Part shown: piece by piece, positions 28,035-37,670 of the stretch | How positions within the stretch are numbered: position 1 is the first letter of the stretch | How the letters are laid out: each line of letters starts with the position of its first letter | DNA from: Flavobacteriales bacterium | GTDB taxonomy: Bacteria; Bacteroidota; Bacteroidia; Flavobacteriales_E; Vicingaceae | Direction of reading: 5' to 3' | Length of the DNA: 64,000 nucleotides | Assembly (NCBI GenBank): GCA_020853105.1 | Contig: JADYZM010000040.1 | Span: 1-64,000 of the forward strand | Position numbers and translations under genes: made by a program | Notes under the pieces: model-generated | Seen by the model: only the letters and a program-made list of their open reading frames with translations | The model's database searches: none | Told to the model about the DNA's origin: nothing

Positions 28035-30440
28035 ATGAAACCAGCACTTTTATTTGCTTTACTTTTTGTATCAACACTTTTGTCGGCACAACAAGCTGAA
28101 ACGTACAGCAGAGCTAGAATTTATTATCATTCTGCCGAAGAATTTCAGAAATTACTTCAAAGTGGAGTTGCGATGGATCACGGAACACACAAAAAAGGTG
28201 TTTTTTTTGAGAGTGATTTTTCCGAAACAGAAATTACTATTGCTCAAAACATAGGTGCAACAGTTGAAATATTAATCAATGATGTTCAGCAATTCTACAG
28301 AGAGCGAAATCAAAATACCAAAACATCAACCCTAAAAAACACTACCTGCTCAAGTACTGGTGGAGGCACTACCTCATATACCAACCCAACAAATTTTAAC
28401 CATGGGTCAATGGGTGGATTTTTAACTTATACAGAGGTAATGCAAGAAATCGATGATATGGCTTCGTTATATCCCAATTTAATTACTGTGAAAGCACCTA
28501 TTGATACATTTTTAACTCATGACGGAAATTACCTGTTTTGGGTAAGAATGTCTGATAATGCCAATATCAATGAAAGTGAGCCTGAGGTACTGTATGATGC
28601 AGTTCATCATGCCAGAGAAGCAATATCAGTTCATCAAATGATATACTTCATGTGGTATTTATTGGAAAATTATGCGTCAAGTTCGGAAATTCAAGCAATA
28701 TTGAACAACACTGAACTTTATTTTGTTCCCTTTATAAATCCTGACGGGTTCTTGTATAATGAATCAACTGACCCAAACGGTGGTGGAATGTGGAGAAAAA
28801 ACAGAAGAGTTTTTGGAAATGGCGTTTTTGGTGTTGATAACAATAGAAATTATGACTTTACAGATGGTGCTAATGGTCCAACATGGGGAACAGTAGGTAT
28901 TAGCTTTGATTCTACGAGTGATGTACACTGCGGGCCTTATGCTTTTTCCGAACCGGAAAATAAGGCTGTAAAATGGTTTGTAGAACAACATGATTTTAAA
29001 TTGGCTTTAAACTTCCATTCGTATAGTAATTTGTTACTTTATCCGTATGGTTTTGAAACCGGAAGACAATGCCCGGATTCATTGACATACAAAGCAATTT
29101 CAGACGAAATGGTTTCAGAAAACAATTTTGCAAATCAGCCGGGATGGGCATTGTATGAAACTTCAGGCGGCTCTGACGACTGGATGTATGGTGAAACACA
29201 GAACCACAATAAAATATTCTCTTTCACACCAGAGATAGGTTCGGCAGATCAAGGATTTTGGCCAATCGAAGCCGATATTGATCCGCTCTGCCAAGCTATG
29301 ATGTATCACAATTTAACATCAGCTCATTTGGTTAATAATTATGCAAAAGCTACTGACATGCAGTCGCTAATGGTTGAAAATCAAAATGGATTTTTGCATT
29401 ACAGCATCCAACGTTTAGGATTATCAGGCTCTGGAAATTTTACTGTTTCAATAACATCGGTTTCATCAAATATTTTAAGTGTGGGAAATAGCAATACTCA
29501 TACAGGCATGAGTTTGCCTCAAACACTATTTGATTCTATAAGTTATACCTTAAATCCTTCAATTCAAATTGGTGATTTAATTACCTATGTTATTTCTGTT
29601 GATAATGGTTTGTTTTTAACTCATGATACCATTACAAAAATATTCGGGACACAACAGTCTATTTTAAATGACAATGCAAATAATTTAACCAACTGGGTAG
29701 TTTCTCAAACTTGGAATACAACTACTTCTACATTTTATTCTCCATCAAGTTCTATTACGGATTCTCCTTCAGGATACTACAACGATAATATTAGCAAAAC
29801 TATTACACTTGCTAACGCTGTAAATTTAGCTGGAGCAATTTCTGCAAATCTTTCATTTTATGCCAAATGGGATATTGAAGAGGGTTGGGATTATGCACAA
29901 GTTGCAATATCAACCAACAATGGAGTTTCGTGGGAACCCCAATGTGGAAAATACACTAAAATAGGAAATTTATACCAAGATGCTAACAAACCCATTTATG
30001 ACGGAGTTCAAAACGATTGGGTATTTGAGGAAATAGATTTAAGCCAATACTTGGGACAAAATATTAAAGTACGATTTCTGATAGTTTCAGATGGTGCAGT
30101 TAATGCAGATGGGTTTTATTTTGATGATTTAAAAGTAAATGCGGTTTATGGTACAACAGGAATTGAAGAAATTAATGAGTCTTTAACCGTTCTTGGTGAA
30201 AGTTATCCTAACCCAACAAAAACCAGTGCAACAATTCATTATATTTTACCAAAAAATGCATCTAATACCAATTTGGTTCTAACAAATACACTGGGTCAAG
30301 TCATACTTAAAACGCCAATTACTTCAGAAAAAAGTAAAATTACAATTTCAACGCAGAAATTAAATCAAGGTATTTATTACTATTATATTGAAAGCAATAA
30401 CAAGAAGACTCCAAGTAAAAAAATGATAGTGTTGAATTAA
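28035..30440 (+). CDS. T9SS-secreted M14-family zinc carboxypeptidase, 801 aa
   Basis: Signal peptide 1-19 (ALLFALLFVSTLLSAQ), a propeptide, then the M14 catalytic domain (~125-440). Zinc ligands are His192 and Glu195 (HARE) and His328 (NFHSYSN); the general base is Glu400 (FTPEIG). A jelly-roll/immune-inhibitor-A-like domain (~545-700: AKWDIEEGWDYAQVAIS...VRFLIVSDGAVNADGFYFDD) follows, then a type A sorting domain (GESYPNPTKTSATIHY..., LNQGIYYYYIESN). It removes C-terminal residues from peptides outside the cell. The ATG at 28035 is used; an earlier in-frame one at 27966 lies within the upstream gene. Confidence 0.9.
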   Translation: MKPALLFALLFVSTLLSAQQAETYSRARIYYHSAEEFQKLLQSGVAMDHGTHKKGVFFESDFSETEITIAQNIGATVEILINDVQQFYRERNQNTKTSTLKNTTCSSTGGGTTSYTNPTNFNHGSMGGFLTYTEVMQEIDDMASLYPNLITVKAPIDTFLTHDGNYLFWVRMSDNANINESEPEVLYDAVHHAREAISVHQMIYFMWYLLENYASSSEIQAILNNTELYFVPFINPDGFLYNESTDPNGGGMWRKNRRVFGNGVFGVDNNRNYDFTDGANGPTWGTVGISFDSTSDVHCGPYAFSEPENKAVKWFVEQHDFKLALNFHSYSNLLLYPYGFETGRQCPDSLTYKAISDEMVSENNFANQPGWALYETSGGSDDWMYGETQNHNKIFSFTPEIGSADQGFWPIEADIDPLCQAMMYHNLTSAHLVNNYAKATDMQSLMVENQNGFLHYSIQRLGLSGSGNFTVSITSVSSNILSVGNSNTHTGMSLPQTLFDSISYTLNPSIQIGDLITYVISVDNGLFLTHDTITKIFGTQQSILNDNANNLTNWVVSQTWNTTTSTFYSPSSSITDSPSGYYNDNISKTITLANAVNLAGAISANLSFYAKWDIEEGWDYAQVAISTNNGVSWEPQCGKYTKIGNLYQDANKPIYDGVQNDWVFEEIDLSQYLGQNIKVRFLIVSDGAVNADGFYFDDLKVNAVYGTTGIEEINESLTVLGESYPNPTKTSATIHYILPKNASNTNLVLTNTLGQVILKTPITSEKSKITISTQKLNQGIYYYYIESNNKKTPSKKMIVLN

Positions 30441-30467
30441 TTTTCTTCAAACACAGTGTATCTTTTT

Positions 30468-31097
30468 TTAATTTGATTGAGAAGGTTGATTTTTGAAAAA
30501 ATTCCGATAAAACAACAAAATTGCAACAATACCGACAGATATAGATGCATCAGCCACGTTAAAGACTGGTCGGAAAAATAAAAATTCTTCTCCCCCCCAG
30601 ATTGGGAACCAATCGGGGAAAACACCTTCAATCAATGGAAACCAAAACATATCTACCACTCGTCCATGTAGCAATGAAGAATAACCGCCTTGTTCTGGAA
30701 ATAGGGTTGCCAACTGATTTAAGCTGTCGTTAAAAATTACACCATAAAAAACACTATCAATAATATTTCCAATAGCACCGGCTAAAACAAAGCTTCCGCA
30801 TATTTTAAGCCCTTTGGGAGTATTCTGTGGTAAAGTAAAAAGCACATATCCGATAGCTGATACGGCAACAATTCGAAACAAACTCAAAAACAGTTTTCCG
30901 TATTCTCCGCCAAATTCCATTCCAAAAGCCATGCCTGGATTTTCTGTAAAATGTATAAAAAACCAATTCCCGAGAACAGGAAATTCTTGCCCGAGATACA
31001 TTGTCGTTTTAACCAATATTTTTGACCATTGATCTATTAACAATACTGATACAATGATAAATATTGGGTGAGAAATAAATTTTAAAAACTTGTTCAT
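30468..31097 (-). CDS. lspA: Lipoprotein signal peptidase
   Basis: Inner-membrane aspartic protease that removes signal peptides from prolipoproteins. Four hydrophobic segments and family motifs: FTENPGMAFG near the first Asn-rich element, LAGAIGNIIDSVFYG with the first catalytic Asp, and FNVADASISVG with the second catalytic Asp. A long hydrophilic insert before the last motif (GVFPDWFPIWGGEEF) is usual in Bacteroidota. I start at ATG 31097 (MNKFLKF) since an earlier ATG at 31121 lies within the terminator hairpin. The substrates include the many lipoproteins in this window. Confidence 0.94.
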   Translation of the reverse strand: MNKFLKFISHPIFIIVSVLLIDQWSKILVKTTMYLGQEFPVLGNWFFIHFTENPGMAFGMEFGGEYGKLFLSLFRIVAVSAIGYVLFTLPQNTPKGLKICGSFVLAGAIGNIIDSVFYGVIFNDSLNQLATLFPEQGGYSSLLHGRVVDMFWFPLIEGVFPDWFPIWGGEEFLFFRPVFNVADASISVGIVAILLFYRNFFKNQPSQSN

Positions 31098-31106
31098 TGA
31101 GATAAC

Positions 31107-31148
31107 AAAAAATCGCTTCAAAGTTATTCAGTGAAGCGATTTTTTTTT
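31107..31148. terminator. Intrinsic terminator between DksA-like gene and lspA
   Basis: AATCGCTTCA (31111-31120) pairs with TGAAGCGATT (31132-31141), 11-base loop; A6 on the left and T8-9 on the right give T-runs on both strands. It ends the ileS-dksA transcript, so lspA needs read-through or its own promoter. Confidence 0.8.
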
Positions 31149-31161
31149 GATTATTAATATT

Positions 31162-31539
31162 TTATCCTTGAGCTTCTTTAGCTTCAATACTTAAGGTCGC
31201 ATGAGGCACAGCCATTAATCGTTCTTTTTGGATTAATTTTCCAGTAACTCTACACACCCCATAGGTTTTGTTTTCTATACGTATTAAAGCGTTTTCAAGA
31301 TTTTTAATAAACTTTTCTTGACGCAATGCAAGTTGTGCAATTTCTTCACGAGTTAAGGCCCCAGCACCATCTTCCATCATATCAAATGTGTGACTTGTAT
31401 CATCAGTTCCGTTATAATCTTTGTGAGAAAGTGAAGCTTTAAGTTCTTCTAAATCAACAGTTGCTGCAGCAATTTTATTTTCAATCAATTCTTTGAAAAC
31501 TGCTAATTCTTTATCTGAGTATCTATTTTTTTCTACCAT
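31162..31539 (-). CDS. DksA/TraR-family protein without zinc cysteines
   Basis: A 125-residue relative of the RNA polymerase secondary-channel factor DksA. The coiled coil (residues ~8-85) carries acidic residues near its tip (DDTSHTFDMMEDGAG), and the globular part YGVCRVTGKLIQKERLMAVPHATLSIEAK aligns with the DksA zinc finger but keeps only one cysteine. This degenerate finger occurs widely in Bacteroidota, so it is not a mutation here. It lies between ileS and lspA, a frequent order in this phylum, and probably tunes transcription with ppGpp or stress. Confidence 0.85.
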   Translation of the reverse strand: MVEKNRYSDKELAVFKELIENKIAAATVDLEELKASLSHKDYNGTDDTSHTFDMMEDGAGALTREEIAQLALRQEKFIKNLENALIRIENKTYGVCRVTGKLIQKERLMAVPHATLSIEAKEAQG

Positions 31540-31554
31540 AATCTAATGTTTAAA

Positions 31555-34500
31555 TTAATTCATTTTTTCAATTGACATCATAGTTGAAACGCTTTCATCG
31601 AGTTCAACGACAACTCCTTTATTTTGTTCCAGGTTTTCTACTAAATTTAGTTCTGTTGCTAAAGTTTCGGAACAAATATAATTTTTATTCTTAAGAATAG
31701 CTTCATTTATTTTATTGTGTTGCAGAATTTTAAGCGAAATTCTGTCGTTTACTTCAAGTCCAGTGTCTTTTCTTAGATTTTGAATTCTGTTGATAAATTC
31801 TCTAGCGATTCCTTCTTCTTTGAGTTCTTGTGATATAGTAATGTCTAGAGCAACAGTATATACTCCTTCATTGGCCACTAACCACCCCGGAATGTCTTGT
31901 GTTGAGATTTCAACATCTGTAAAATCTAAATGAACTTCTTCGCCTTCAACTAAGAGTTTTTTTCCGTTATTCTTTTCAAAATTGTGAATATCATCTTGGG
32001 TAAACTGAGAAATGCTTGCAGCTATTTGCTTCATTATTTTTCCATATTTAGGTCCAAGAGTTTTAAAGTTTGGTTTTATATTTTTTACTAAAACTCCCGT
32101 TGTATCCTCTAAATATTGAATTTCTTTAACATTTACTTCTGACAATATCAAATCAGCAACGTCTTGTAACCGACGTTTAAAAGTTGTATCTAATATCGGC
32201 ACCATTATTTTTTGAAGCGGTTGGCGTACTTTAATTTGTTCTTTTTTACGCAAGCTCAACACCATAGAAGAAATTTGCTGAGCAATTTCCATTCTTTGTT
32301 CTAAGTCTAAATCGATTGCATTTTCGTTTGCTTTAGGAAAATCAGATAAATGTACCGAAACTGTATTTCCTCTATCACTTATTTTACTCAAATCGGTATA
32401 TAACAAATCAGAATAAAATGGAGCTATAGGTGAAGATAATTGGGCTATTGCTTCCAAGCATGTGTAGAGAGTTTGGTATGCAGCAATTTTATCAGTAGTG
32501 TAATCCCCTTTCCAGAAACGTCTTCTACACAAACGAACGTACCAATTGCTTAAATGGTCGTTAACAAAATCCTGAATTGCACGACCTGCTTTGGTTGGCT
32601 CATAAGATTCATAAGAAGTTTCAACTTCTTTTATTAACGAATTGAGTTTAGAAATTATCCAACGGTCTATTTCTGGGCGTTGTGTTAACGGAATTTCTGT
32701 TTCGGCATATTTGAATTCATCTAAATTGGCATACAAAGCAAAGAAACCGTATGTGTTGTATAATGTGCCAAAAAACTTACGTTGAACTTCTGTAATTCCT
32801 TCGATGTCAAATTTTAAATTATCCCAAGGTTGAGCATTGGTAATCATATACCAGCGTGTAGCATCTGGTCCGTATTGGTCTAGTGTTTGAAATGGGTCTA
32901 TTGCATTTCCCAATCGTTTTGACATTTTTTGTCCGTTTTTATCTAAAACCAATCCGTTTGATATAACATTTTTGTACGCTACATTATCAAAAACCATGGT
33001 AGCAATTGCATGCAGGGTAAAAAACCATCCACGTGTTTGGTCAACGCCTTCCGCAATAAAATCGGCTATGCCTAGGTGTTGTTTCTCAATTAAGTCTTTA
33101 TTTTCAAATGGATAATGCAATTGAGCTGTAGGCATCGAACCCGAATCAAACCAAACGTCAATTAAATCCGACTCGCGTTTCATGGGCTTTCCTGATGGAG
33201 ATGTTAAAATGATTTCGTCAACATAGTTTTTGTGCAAATCAAATTTTTCATAATTTGCTTTACTCATGTCTCCAACAATAAAGTTTGCCAACTGATTTTG
33301 ATTCATTAATCCGGCATTTATTGATTTTTCTATTTCATTTTTGAGTTGCTCCACTGAAGAGATACAAACCGATTCTATTCCATCTTCTGTTCTCCAAATT
33401 GGGATAGGAATTCCCCAATATCTGGAACGAGATAAATTCCAATCGTTTAGATTTTCTAACCAGTTTCCAAATCGTCCTGTACCTGTACTTTCCGGTTTCC
33501 AGTTGATGGTTTTGTTGAGTTCAATCATCCTGTTTTTAACGGCAGTGGATTTAATAAACCAAGAATCCAGTGGGTAATACAATACCGGTTTGTCAGTTCT
33601 CCAACAGTGAGGATAGCTGTGTTCGTATTTTTCTACTTTAAAAGCTTTGTTTTCTTCTTTCAGTTTAATTGCAATTTCTACATCAACAGATTTTTCAGGT
33701 TCTTCGCCTTTATTATAATATTCATTTTTAACAAATTTACCTGCAAACTCTCCCATTTCGGGACGAAATTTACCTTGTAAATCAACCAATGGAACGGCAT
33801 TACCATTTTCGTCCAATACCAACATGGGTGGAACTCCTGCTTCTTTAGCTACTTTTGCATCGTCGGCACCAAAAGTTGGGGCAATATGCACAATTCCGGT
33901 ACCATCTTCAGTTGTTACAAAATCTCCTGGAATTACGGCAAAAGCTTTGTCAGCGTTTTCAAATGGTAAAGTGTAAGGTAACAATTGTTCGTATGGAATA
34001 CTTAGTAAATCTGAGCCTTTAAATTCTCTAGTTATTTTAAATGGAATGCTCTTATCACCATTTTTATAACTATTAAAATCTATGTCAGATGTGCTTTCAA
34101 CGTATGGTTTTGATAGTTGTTTGTTAACTAAATTTTTAGCTAACACTAAATTAACCGATGAAAAAGTATATTGATTAAAAGTTTTGACTAAAACATAGTC
34201 AATGTTTTTGCCTACAGCCAAAGCGGTGTTTGAAGGCAAGGTCCAAGGAGTAGTTGTCCATGCTAAAAAATAAGTATTATCCGGTAAAATAGCGTTTGGT
34301 TTTACTTTAAACTGTGCTACAACGGTAGTATCTTTAACATTTCGGTAACACCCCGGTTGATTTAATTCATGAGAACTTAAACCAGTACCTGCTGCCGGCG
34401 AGTATGGTTGAATGGTGTAGCCTTTGTACAATAAGTTTTTTTTGTATAACTCTCCTAACAACCACCAAACAGACTCAATGTATTTATTATCATAAGTAAT

Positions 34501-34947
34501 GTAGGGGTCATTCATGTCCACCCAATAGCCCATTTTCTTGGTTAAATCGTTCCAAATATCGGTGTAACGCATCACAGCTTCACGACATGCTTTGTTGTAC
34601 TCTTCAACAGTAATTTTTTTGCCTATATCTTCTTTGGTGATTCCTAATTCCTTTTCAACGCCCAATTCTACTGGTAAACCATGAGTGTCCCAGCCTGCTT
34701 TTCGTTTTACTTGATAGCCTTTTAATGTTTTGTAGCGACAAAAAATGTCTTTAATTGCACGAGCCATAACATGATGAATACCTGGCAATCCATTTGCAGA
34801 AGGTGGTCCTTCAAAAAATACAAAAGGCTTGTTGTCGGGCTTGCTTTCGACACTTTGCTCGAAAACCTTGTTTTTTTCCCATCTTTCTAATACTTCCTTA
34901 GCAATATTCGGAAGGTTTAGCCCTTTGTATTCTGCATATTTGCTCAT
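31555..34947 (-). CDS. ileS: Isoleucine-tRNA ligase, long type-II-like form
   Basis: Charges tRNA-Ile. Class I HIGH region is PPSANGLPGIHHV (48-60), editing domain TTPWTLPSNTALAV, KMSKRLG catalytic loop, and a long C-terminal zinc-free extension, 1130 residues in total. The PGIHH motif and length place it with the eukaryote-like type II IleRSs, which in other species resist mupirocin; resistance here is an inference. I start at 34947 (MSKYAEYKG), three codons after an alternative ATG. Followed 15 bp later by the DksA-like gene. Confidence 0.95.
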   Translation of the reverse strand: MSKYAEYKGLNLPNIAKEVLERWEKNKVFEQSVESKPDNKPFVFFEGPPSANGLPGIHHVMARAIKDIFCRYKTLKGYQVKRKAGWDTHGLPVELGVEKELGITKEDIGKKITVEEYNKACREAVMRYTDIWNDLTKKMGYWVDMNDPYITYDNKYIESVWWLLGELYKKNLLYKGYTIQPYSPAAGTGLSSHELNQPGCYRNVKDTTVVAQFKVKPNAILPDNTYFLAWTTTPWTLPSNTALAVGKNIDYVLVKTFNQYTFSSVNLVLAKNLVNKQLSKPYVESTSDIDFNSYKNGDKSIPFKITREFKGSDLLSIPYEQLLPYTLPFENADKAFAVIPGDFVTTEDGTGIVHIAPTFGADDAKVAKEAGVPPMLVLDENGNAVPLVDLQGKFRPEMGEFAGKFVKNEYYNKGEEPEKSVDVEIAIKLKEENKAFKVEKYEHSYPHCWRTDKPVLYYPLDSWFIKSTAVKNRMIELNKTINWKPESTGTGRFGNWLENLNDWNLSRSRYWGIPIPIWRTEDGIESVCISSVEQLKNEIEKSINAGLMNQNQLANFIVGDMSKANYEKFDLHKNYVDEIILTSPSGKPMKRESDLIDVWFDSGSMPTAQLHYPFENKDLIEKQHLGIADFIAEGVDQTRGWFFTLHAIATMVFDNVAYKNVISNGLVLDKNGQKMSKRLGNAIDPFQTLDQYGPDATRWYMITNAQPWDNLKFDIEGITEVQRKFFGTLYNTYGFFALYANLDEFKYAETEIPLTQRPEIDRWIISKLNSLIKEVETSYESYEPTKAGRAIQDFVNDHLSNWYVRLCRRRFWKGDYTTDKIAAYQTLYTCLEAIAQLSSPIAPFYSDLLYTDLSKISDRGNTVSVHLSDFPKANENAIDLDLEQRMEIAQQISSMVLSLRKKEQIKVRQPLQKIMVPILDTTFKRRLQDVADLILSEVNVKEIQYLEDTTGVLVKNIKPNFKTLGPKYGKIMKQIAASISQFTQDDIHNFEKNNGKKLLVEGEEVHLDFTDVEISTQDIPGWLVANEGVYTVALDITISQELKEEGIAREFINRIQNLRKDTGLEVNDRISLKILQHNKINEAILKNKNYICSETLATELNLVENLEQNKGVVVELDESVSTMMSIEKMN

Positions 34948-34956
34948 TATTGGCAA

Positions 34957-35195
34957 TTTTAAAGAAAGGCGAAATTAATGATTTTTAGTGAACTATAACA
35001 TTCCATATTTTTAAGTTTAATTAAATTTTATATGTTTGACTGCATATAAGTTTAAATTGGAGTAGATACTTTAAAAAATGGTTGGATAATTAAGAACAAG
35101 TTGAAATATAGAGCCATAATAAAACGAAAATTATTTAAATACCCCTATTGATATAGATGCTTTTTAAAAAAGTTTTATACTTTTGTAAGCTCAAT
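34957..35195. other. AT-rich intergenic region before tRNA-Ala
   Basis: Around 240 bp between ileS and the tRNA. Apart from the tRNA -7 element at 35178-35185 I see no coding frame or clear structure. Confidence 0.6.
35178..35185 (+). promoter_or_regulatory. -7 promoter element TACTTTTG for tRNA-Ala
   Basis: Perfect TAnnTTTG match 11 bp before the first base of the tRNA, consistent with a start near 35192 and short 5' leader trimmed by RNase P. Confidence 0.6.
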
Positions 35196-35269
<74 letters not shown>

Positions 35270-35274
35270 CTGAT

Positions 35275-35317
35275 AAAAAGCGTAACAATTTAATTCTAAA
35301 TTAGTTATGCTTTTTTT
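35275..35317 (+). terminator. Intrinsic terminator after tRNA-Ala
   Basis: GCGTAACAATTT (35280-35291) pairs with AAATTAGTTATGC region (35298-35310) with one G-U and a small bulge, followed by T7. A5 precedes it, so it may also work for the minus-strand DUF2851 gene's upstream-reading transcripts. Confidence 0.7.
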
Positions 35318-35374
35318 ATTTTACCAAATTGTACGATATATAATGGGGATTTAAAACCTAAATGAAAATAAGAA

Positions 35375-36649
35375 TTAATTTTTAATCAAGTAGTTGCCAA
35401 TGCTGCATTGCAAACACTTCTTTTGGGTACAGTAGTTGGTTTTTAATTCAATTAGGGCTTGAGATTGAAGAGAATTTTTAATTCTAATTCCTAGTGTATT
35501 GAAGTTAGAAATAATGTTATTTTTTTCGGGCAATAATTGTTCTAATAAGAGTATGGATTTGGATTTTAGAGTTTCATTTTTTGTAGCTGATGCATAAGAA
35601 AAGATGATAGGAACAACAACATTGATGATAAGGTTGTTGATAAATAATTGACCAGTATTTTTAACTTTTTTTTCGATTTGTTTTTTTTCGAATTGATAGT
35701 GTTCATCCCAGTATGTCGATGCTTTAACTAAAAAGAGTTGTTGAATTTGAGGCAAGGAACTGCAATCTAATATTTGAGCAAAAATTCTAGGTTGATTTGT
35801 TAACAAATACGCCAGTTGTGAAATTCGAATAGTTGGAAAGTTTGATGGACGAAGTCGAAGAAATTTCCAAATACTTTTATCTAAAGGAGCCAAATTGAAT
35901 TTGGCTTTTAAAAAATGATATTCTTTTTTGAGTTCCAGATGATACTCATCAGAACAGTCTGTGTTTAGAAAACCCGCTTGACCAAAAAGTAATGCTTCAA
36001 CAGATAGTAAATTATTATGTTTTTCAATAATTTTTAAAGGGGTGTTCTTTGCCAATATATAAAAAGGTTCTGCATTAACTTTTAAGCCAAAATATTTTAA
36101 TAGCAATTGAAAGAATGTTTCTTCCCAGTTGTTTTTATTATTTATCAGTATGGAATCAATTTCGGCTGATTTTCTTTCCAAGCGTTCAATTACAAGCCTA
36201 TCAAGCCAGTTTTGCAGCACAAAAGAATCTAATTTTTTCACTTGATTTCCACAGGGAATCCATGATTTTCCGTTTATAAGTTTCGAATAGGAATCAATAA
36301 ATTCATGTCTAATCTTTGTTTTTAATTCCAACGTTGGTAAAGGTTGTCCATTTGCTCTACAAACAGTTGTGTCGTGATTGTAAACCACATGAAGAATCAC
36401 ATTGTTATAAGCAGCGTCTGATTGGTGTTTATGTTTATACCAATCTGAAGAATTTACGTGGATTTCAACATTACCAGCCCAAGTAGTTCCATCAATCTGA
36501 ATCATTGAATTAAAAAAGTCAGGACCCGAATCGGTGTTTCTTTGCCCTTGTTTAATAATTTTCAGAGCTTCGTTTTGAACTGTTTTTAATTCAGTAGTGT
36601 TGAATAGTTTGTATGTCCAAACGTAATAAAGAAATTCTTCTGACATCAT
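35375..36649 (-). CDS. DUF2851 family protein, 424 aa
   Basis: A cytosolic protein of unknown function found mainly in Bacteroidota. The N terminus (SEEFLYYVWTYKLFN, QRNTDSGPDFFNSMIQIDGTTWAGNVEIHVNSSDWYKHKH) contains the conserved GPDF and EIHV motifs, reminiscent of a PD-(D/E)XK-like nuclease core, but no nuclease activity is established. The C terminus has four cysteines (CTQKKCLQCSIGNYL). ATGs at 36649 and 36646 are both possible. Its start is 3 bp after the SPFH gene's stop, so the two are co-transcribed. Confidence 0.85.
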   Translation of the reverse strand: MMSEEFLYYVWTYKLFNTTELKTVQNEALKIIKQGQRNTDSGPDFFNSMIQIDGTTWAGNVEIHVNSSDWYKHKHQSDAAYNNVILHVVYNHDTTVCRANGQPLPTLELKTKIRHEFIDSYSKLINGKSWIPCGNQVKKLDSFVLQNWLDRLVIERLERKSAEIDSILINNKNNWEETFFQLLLKYFGLKVNAEPFYILAKNTPLKIIEKHNNLLSVEALLFGQAGFLNTDCSDEYHLELKKEYHFLKAKFNLAPLDKSIWKFLRLRPSNFPTIRISQLAYLLTNQPRIFAQILDCSSLPQIQQLFLVKASTYWDEHYQFEKKQIEKKVKNTGQLFINNLIINVVVPIIFSYASATKNETLKSKSILLLEQLLPEKNNIISNFNTLGIRIKNSLQSQALIELKTNYCTQKKCLQCSIGNYLIKN

Positions 36650-36652
36650 ACA

Positions 36653-37651
36653 CTATGAAGTCTGTTCGTTGTCCGGATTTTCGCCGTATTTTGGAAGAGG
36701 TTTCTTTTTAGCAAAATCGCTAGGCATGGTAGTTTTTACAATGGAATCGGCAGCCAACAAGCTGGATTGAATTTGAGTTTGTAAGTCGCTAACCGTGTTT
36801 GGAGAATAAGGCATAAATATGGTATTAACCCCTTGTTCTGCGAGTTTTGCAATAGTATCGTAGTGTTGTGTCATAAACAACATATTCATTACTTGATGAC
36901 CGGTTACTCCATCTTCCATTGCTCCTTTAACTTCTTCTACCGATTGTTTGATACCGTTTGCAATTGCAATTCTTTGGTTGGCAATACCTTCCCCTTGTAG
37001 TTTTTTTCCTTCAGCTTCAGCTTGAGCAGCAGCAACAACTTTTATTTTTTCAGCTTCAGCATATTCTTTTGCTGCTTCTTTTAATCGTTTTGCAGCGTTT
37101 ATTTCGTTCATGGCGTGTTTTACTTTTGCATCAGGGTCAATATCGGTGATAAGGGCTTTAATTATTGCGTAACCATATTCCTGCATAGTATCCGCCAATT
37201 CTTCTTGCACTGCTTTAGCAATTTTGTCTTTTTCACTAAAAACATCGTCGAGAAGCATGTTCGGAACTTCAGAACGGATTGAATCAAACACATAGGATTG
37301 AATTTGACGTGCCGGGTTATCAAACTTGTAAAATGAAGTTTGAATACCTTCAGGGGTATCAACTACAAAATATTGAACAGAAACAATCAGACGAACAAAA
37401 ACATCGTCCTTTGTTTTGGTTTCAACCTCCACAGGAAGTTCCATTACTCTCAAATTAACCAATCCGGCTTTTTTGTCAATAAAAGGAATTTTAAAGTTGA
37501 TACCCGGTTTTGCAACATGGCTAAATTTTCCAAACCGCTCGATGATGATTGCTGTTTTTTGCTTTACGATAAAAACTGCTGCAAATAGTGTTAGAAATAT
37601 AAATACAATAAAAAATATTTCTGAAAAAGAGAAAAATAGTTGGTTTTCCAT
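36653..37651 (-). CDS. SPFH/stomatin-family membrane protein
   Basis: One N-terminal membrane helix (~8-28), then the SPFH (band 7) domain (~28-180: VKQKTAIIIERFGKFSHVAKPGINFKIPFIDK ... IRSEVPNMLLDDVFSEKDKIAKAVQEELADTMQEYGY), then an Ala/Glu-rich coiled coil (EYAEAEKIKVVAAAQAEAEGKKLQGEG). The family forms membrane-associated oligomeric rings that shape lipid microdomains or guard proteases. Length 332 fits slipin/paraslipin types. It forms an operon with the DUF2851 gene, and pyrF ends 19 bp upstream in the same direction. Confidence 0.88.
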   Translation of the reverse strand: MENQLFFSFSEIFFIVFIFLTLFAAVFIVKQKTAIIIERFGKFSHVAKPGINFKIPFIDKKAGLVNLRVMELPVEVETKTKDDVFVRLIVSVQYFVVDTPEGIQTSFYKFDNPARQIQSYVFDSIRSEVPNMLLDDVFSEKDKIAKAVQEELADTMQEYGYAIIKALITDIDPDAKVKHAMNEINAAKRLKEAAKEYAEAEKIKVVAAAQAEAEGKKLQGEGIANQRIAIANGIKQSVEEVKGAMEDGVTGHQVMNMLFMTQHYDTIAKLAEQGVNTIFMPYSPNTVSDLQTQIQSSLLAADSIVKTTMPSDFAKKKPLPKYGENPDNEQTS

Positions 37652-37670
37652 AGTTTTTTGGTTTTATAAA

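Noticed and set aside
31162-31539. Loss of zinc cysteines in the DksA-like gene as a pseudogene sign
   Set aside because: The frame is intact and the same cysteine loss is typical of Bacteroidota relatives.
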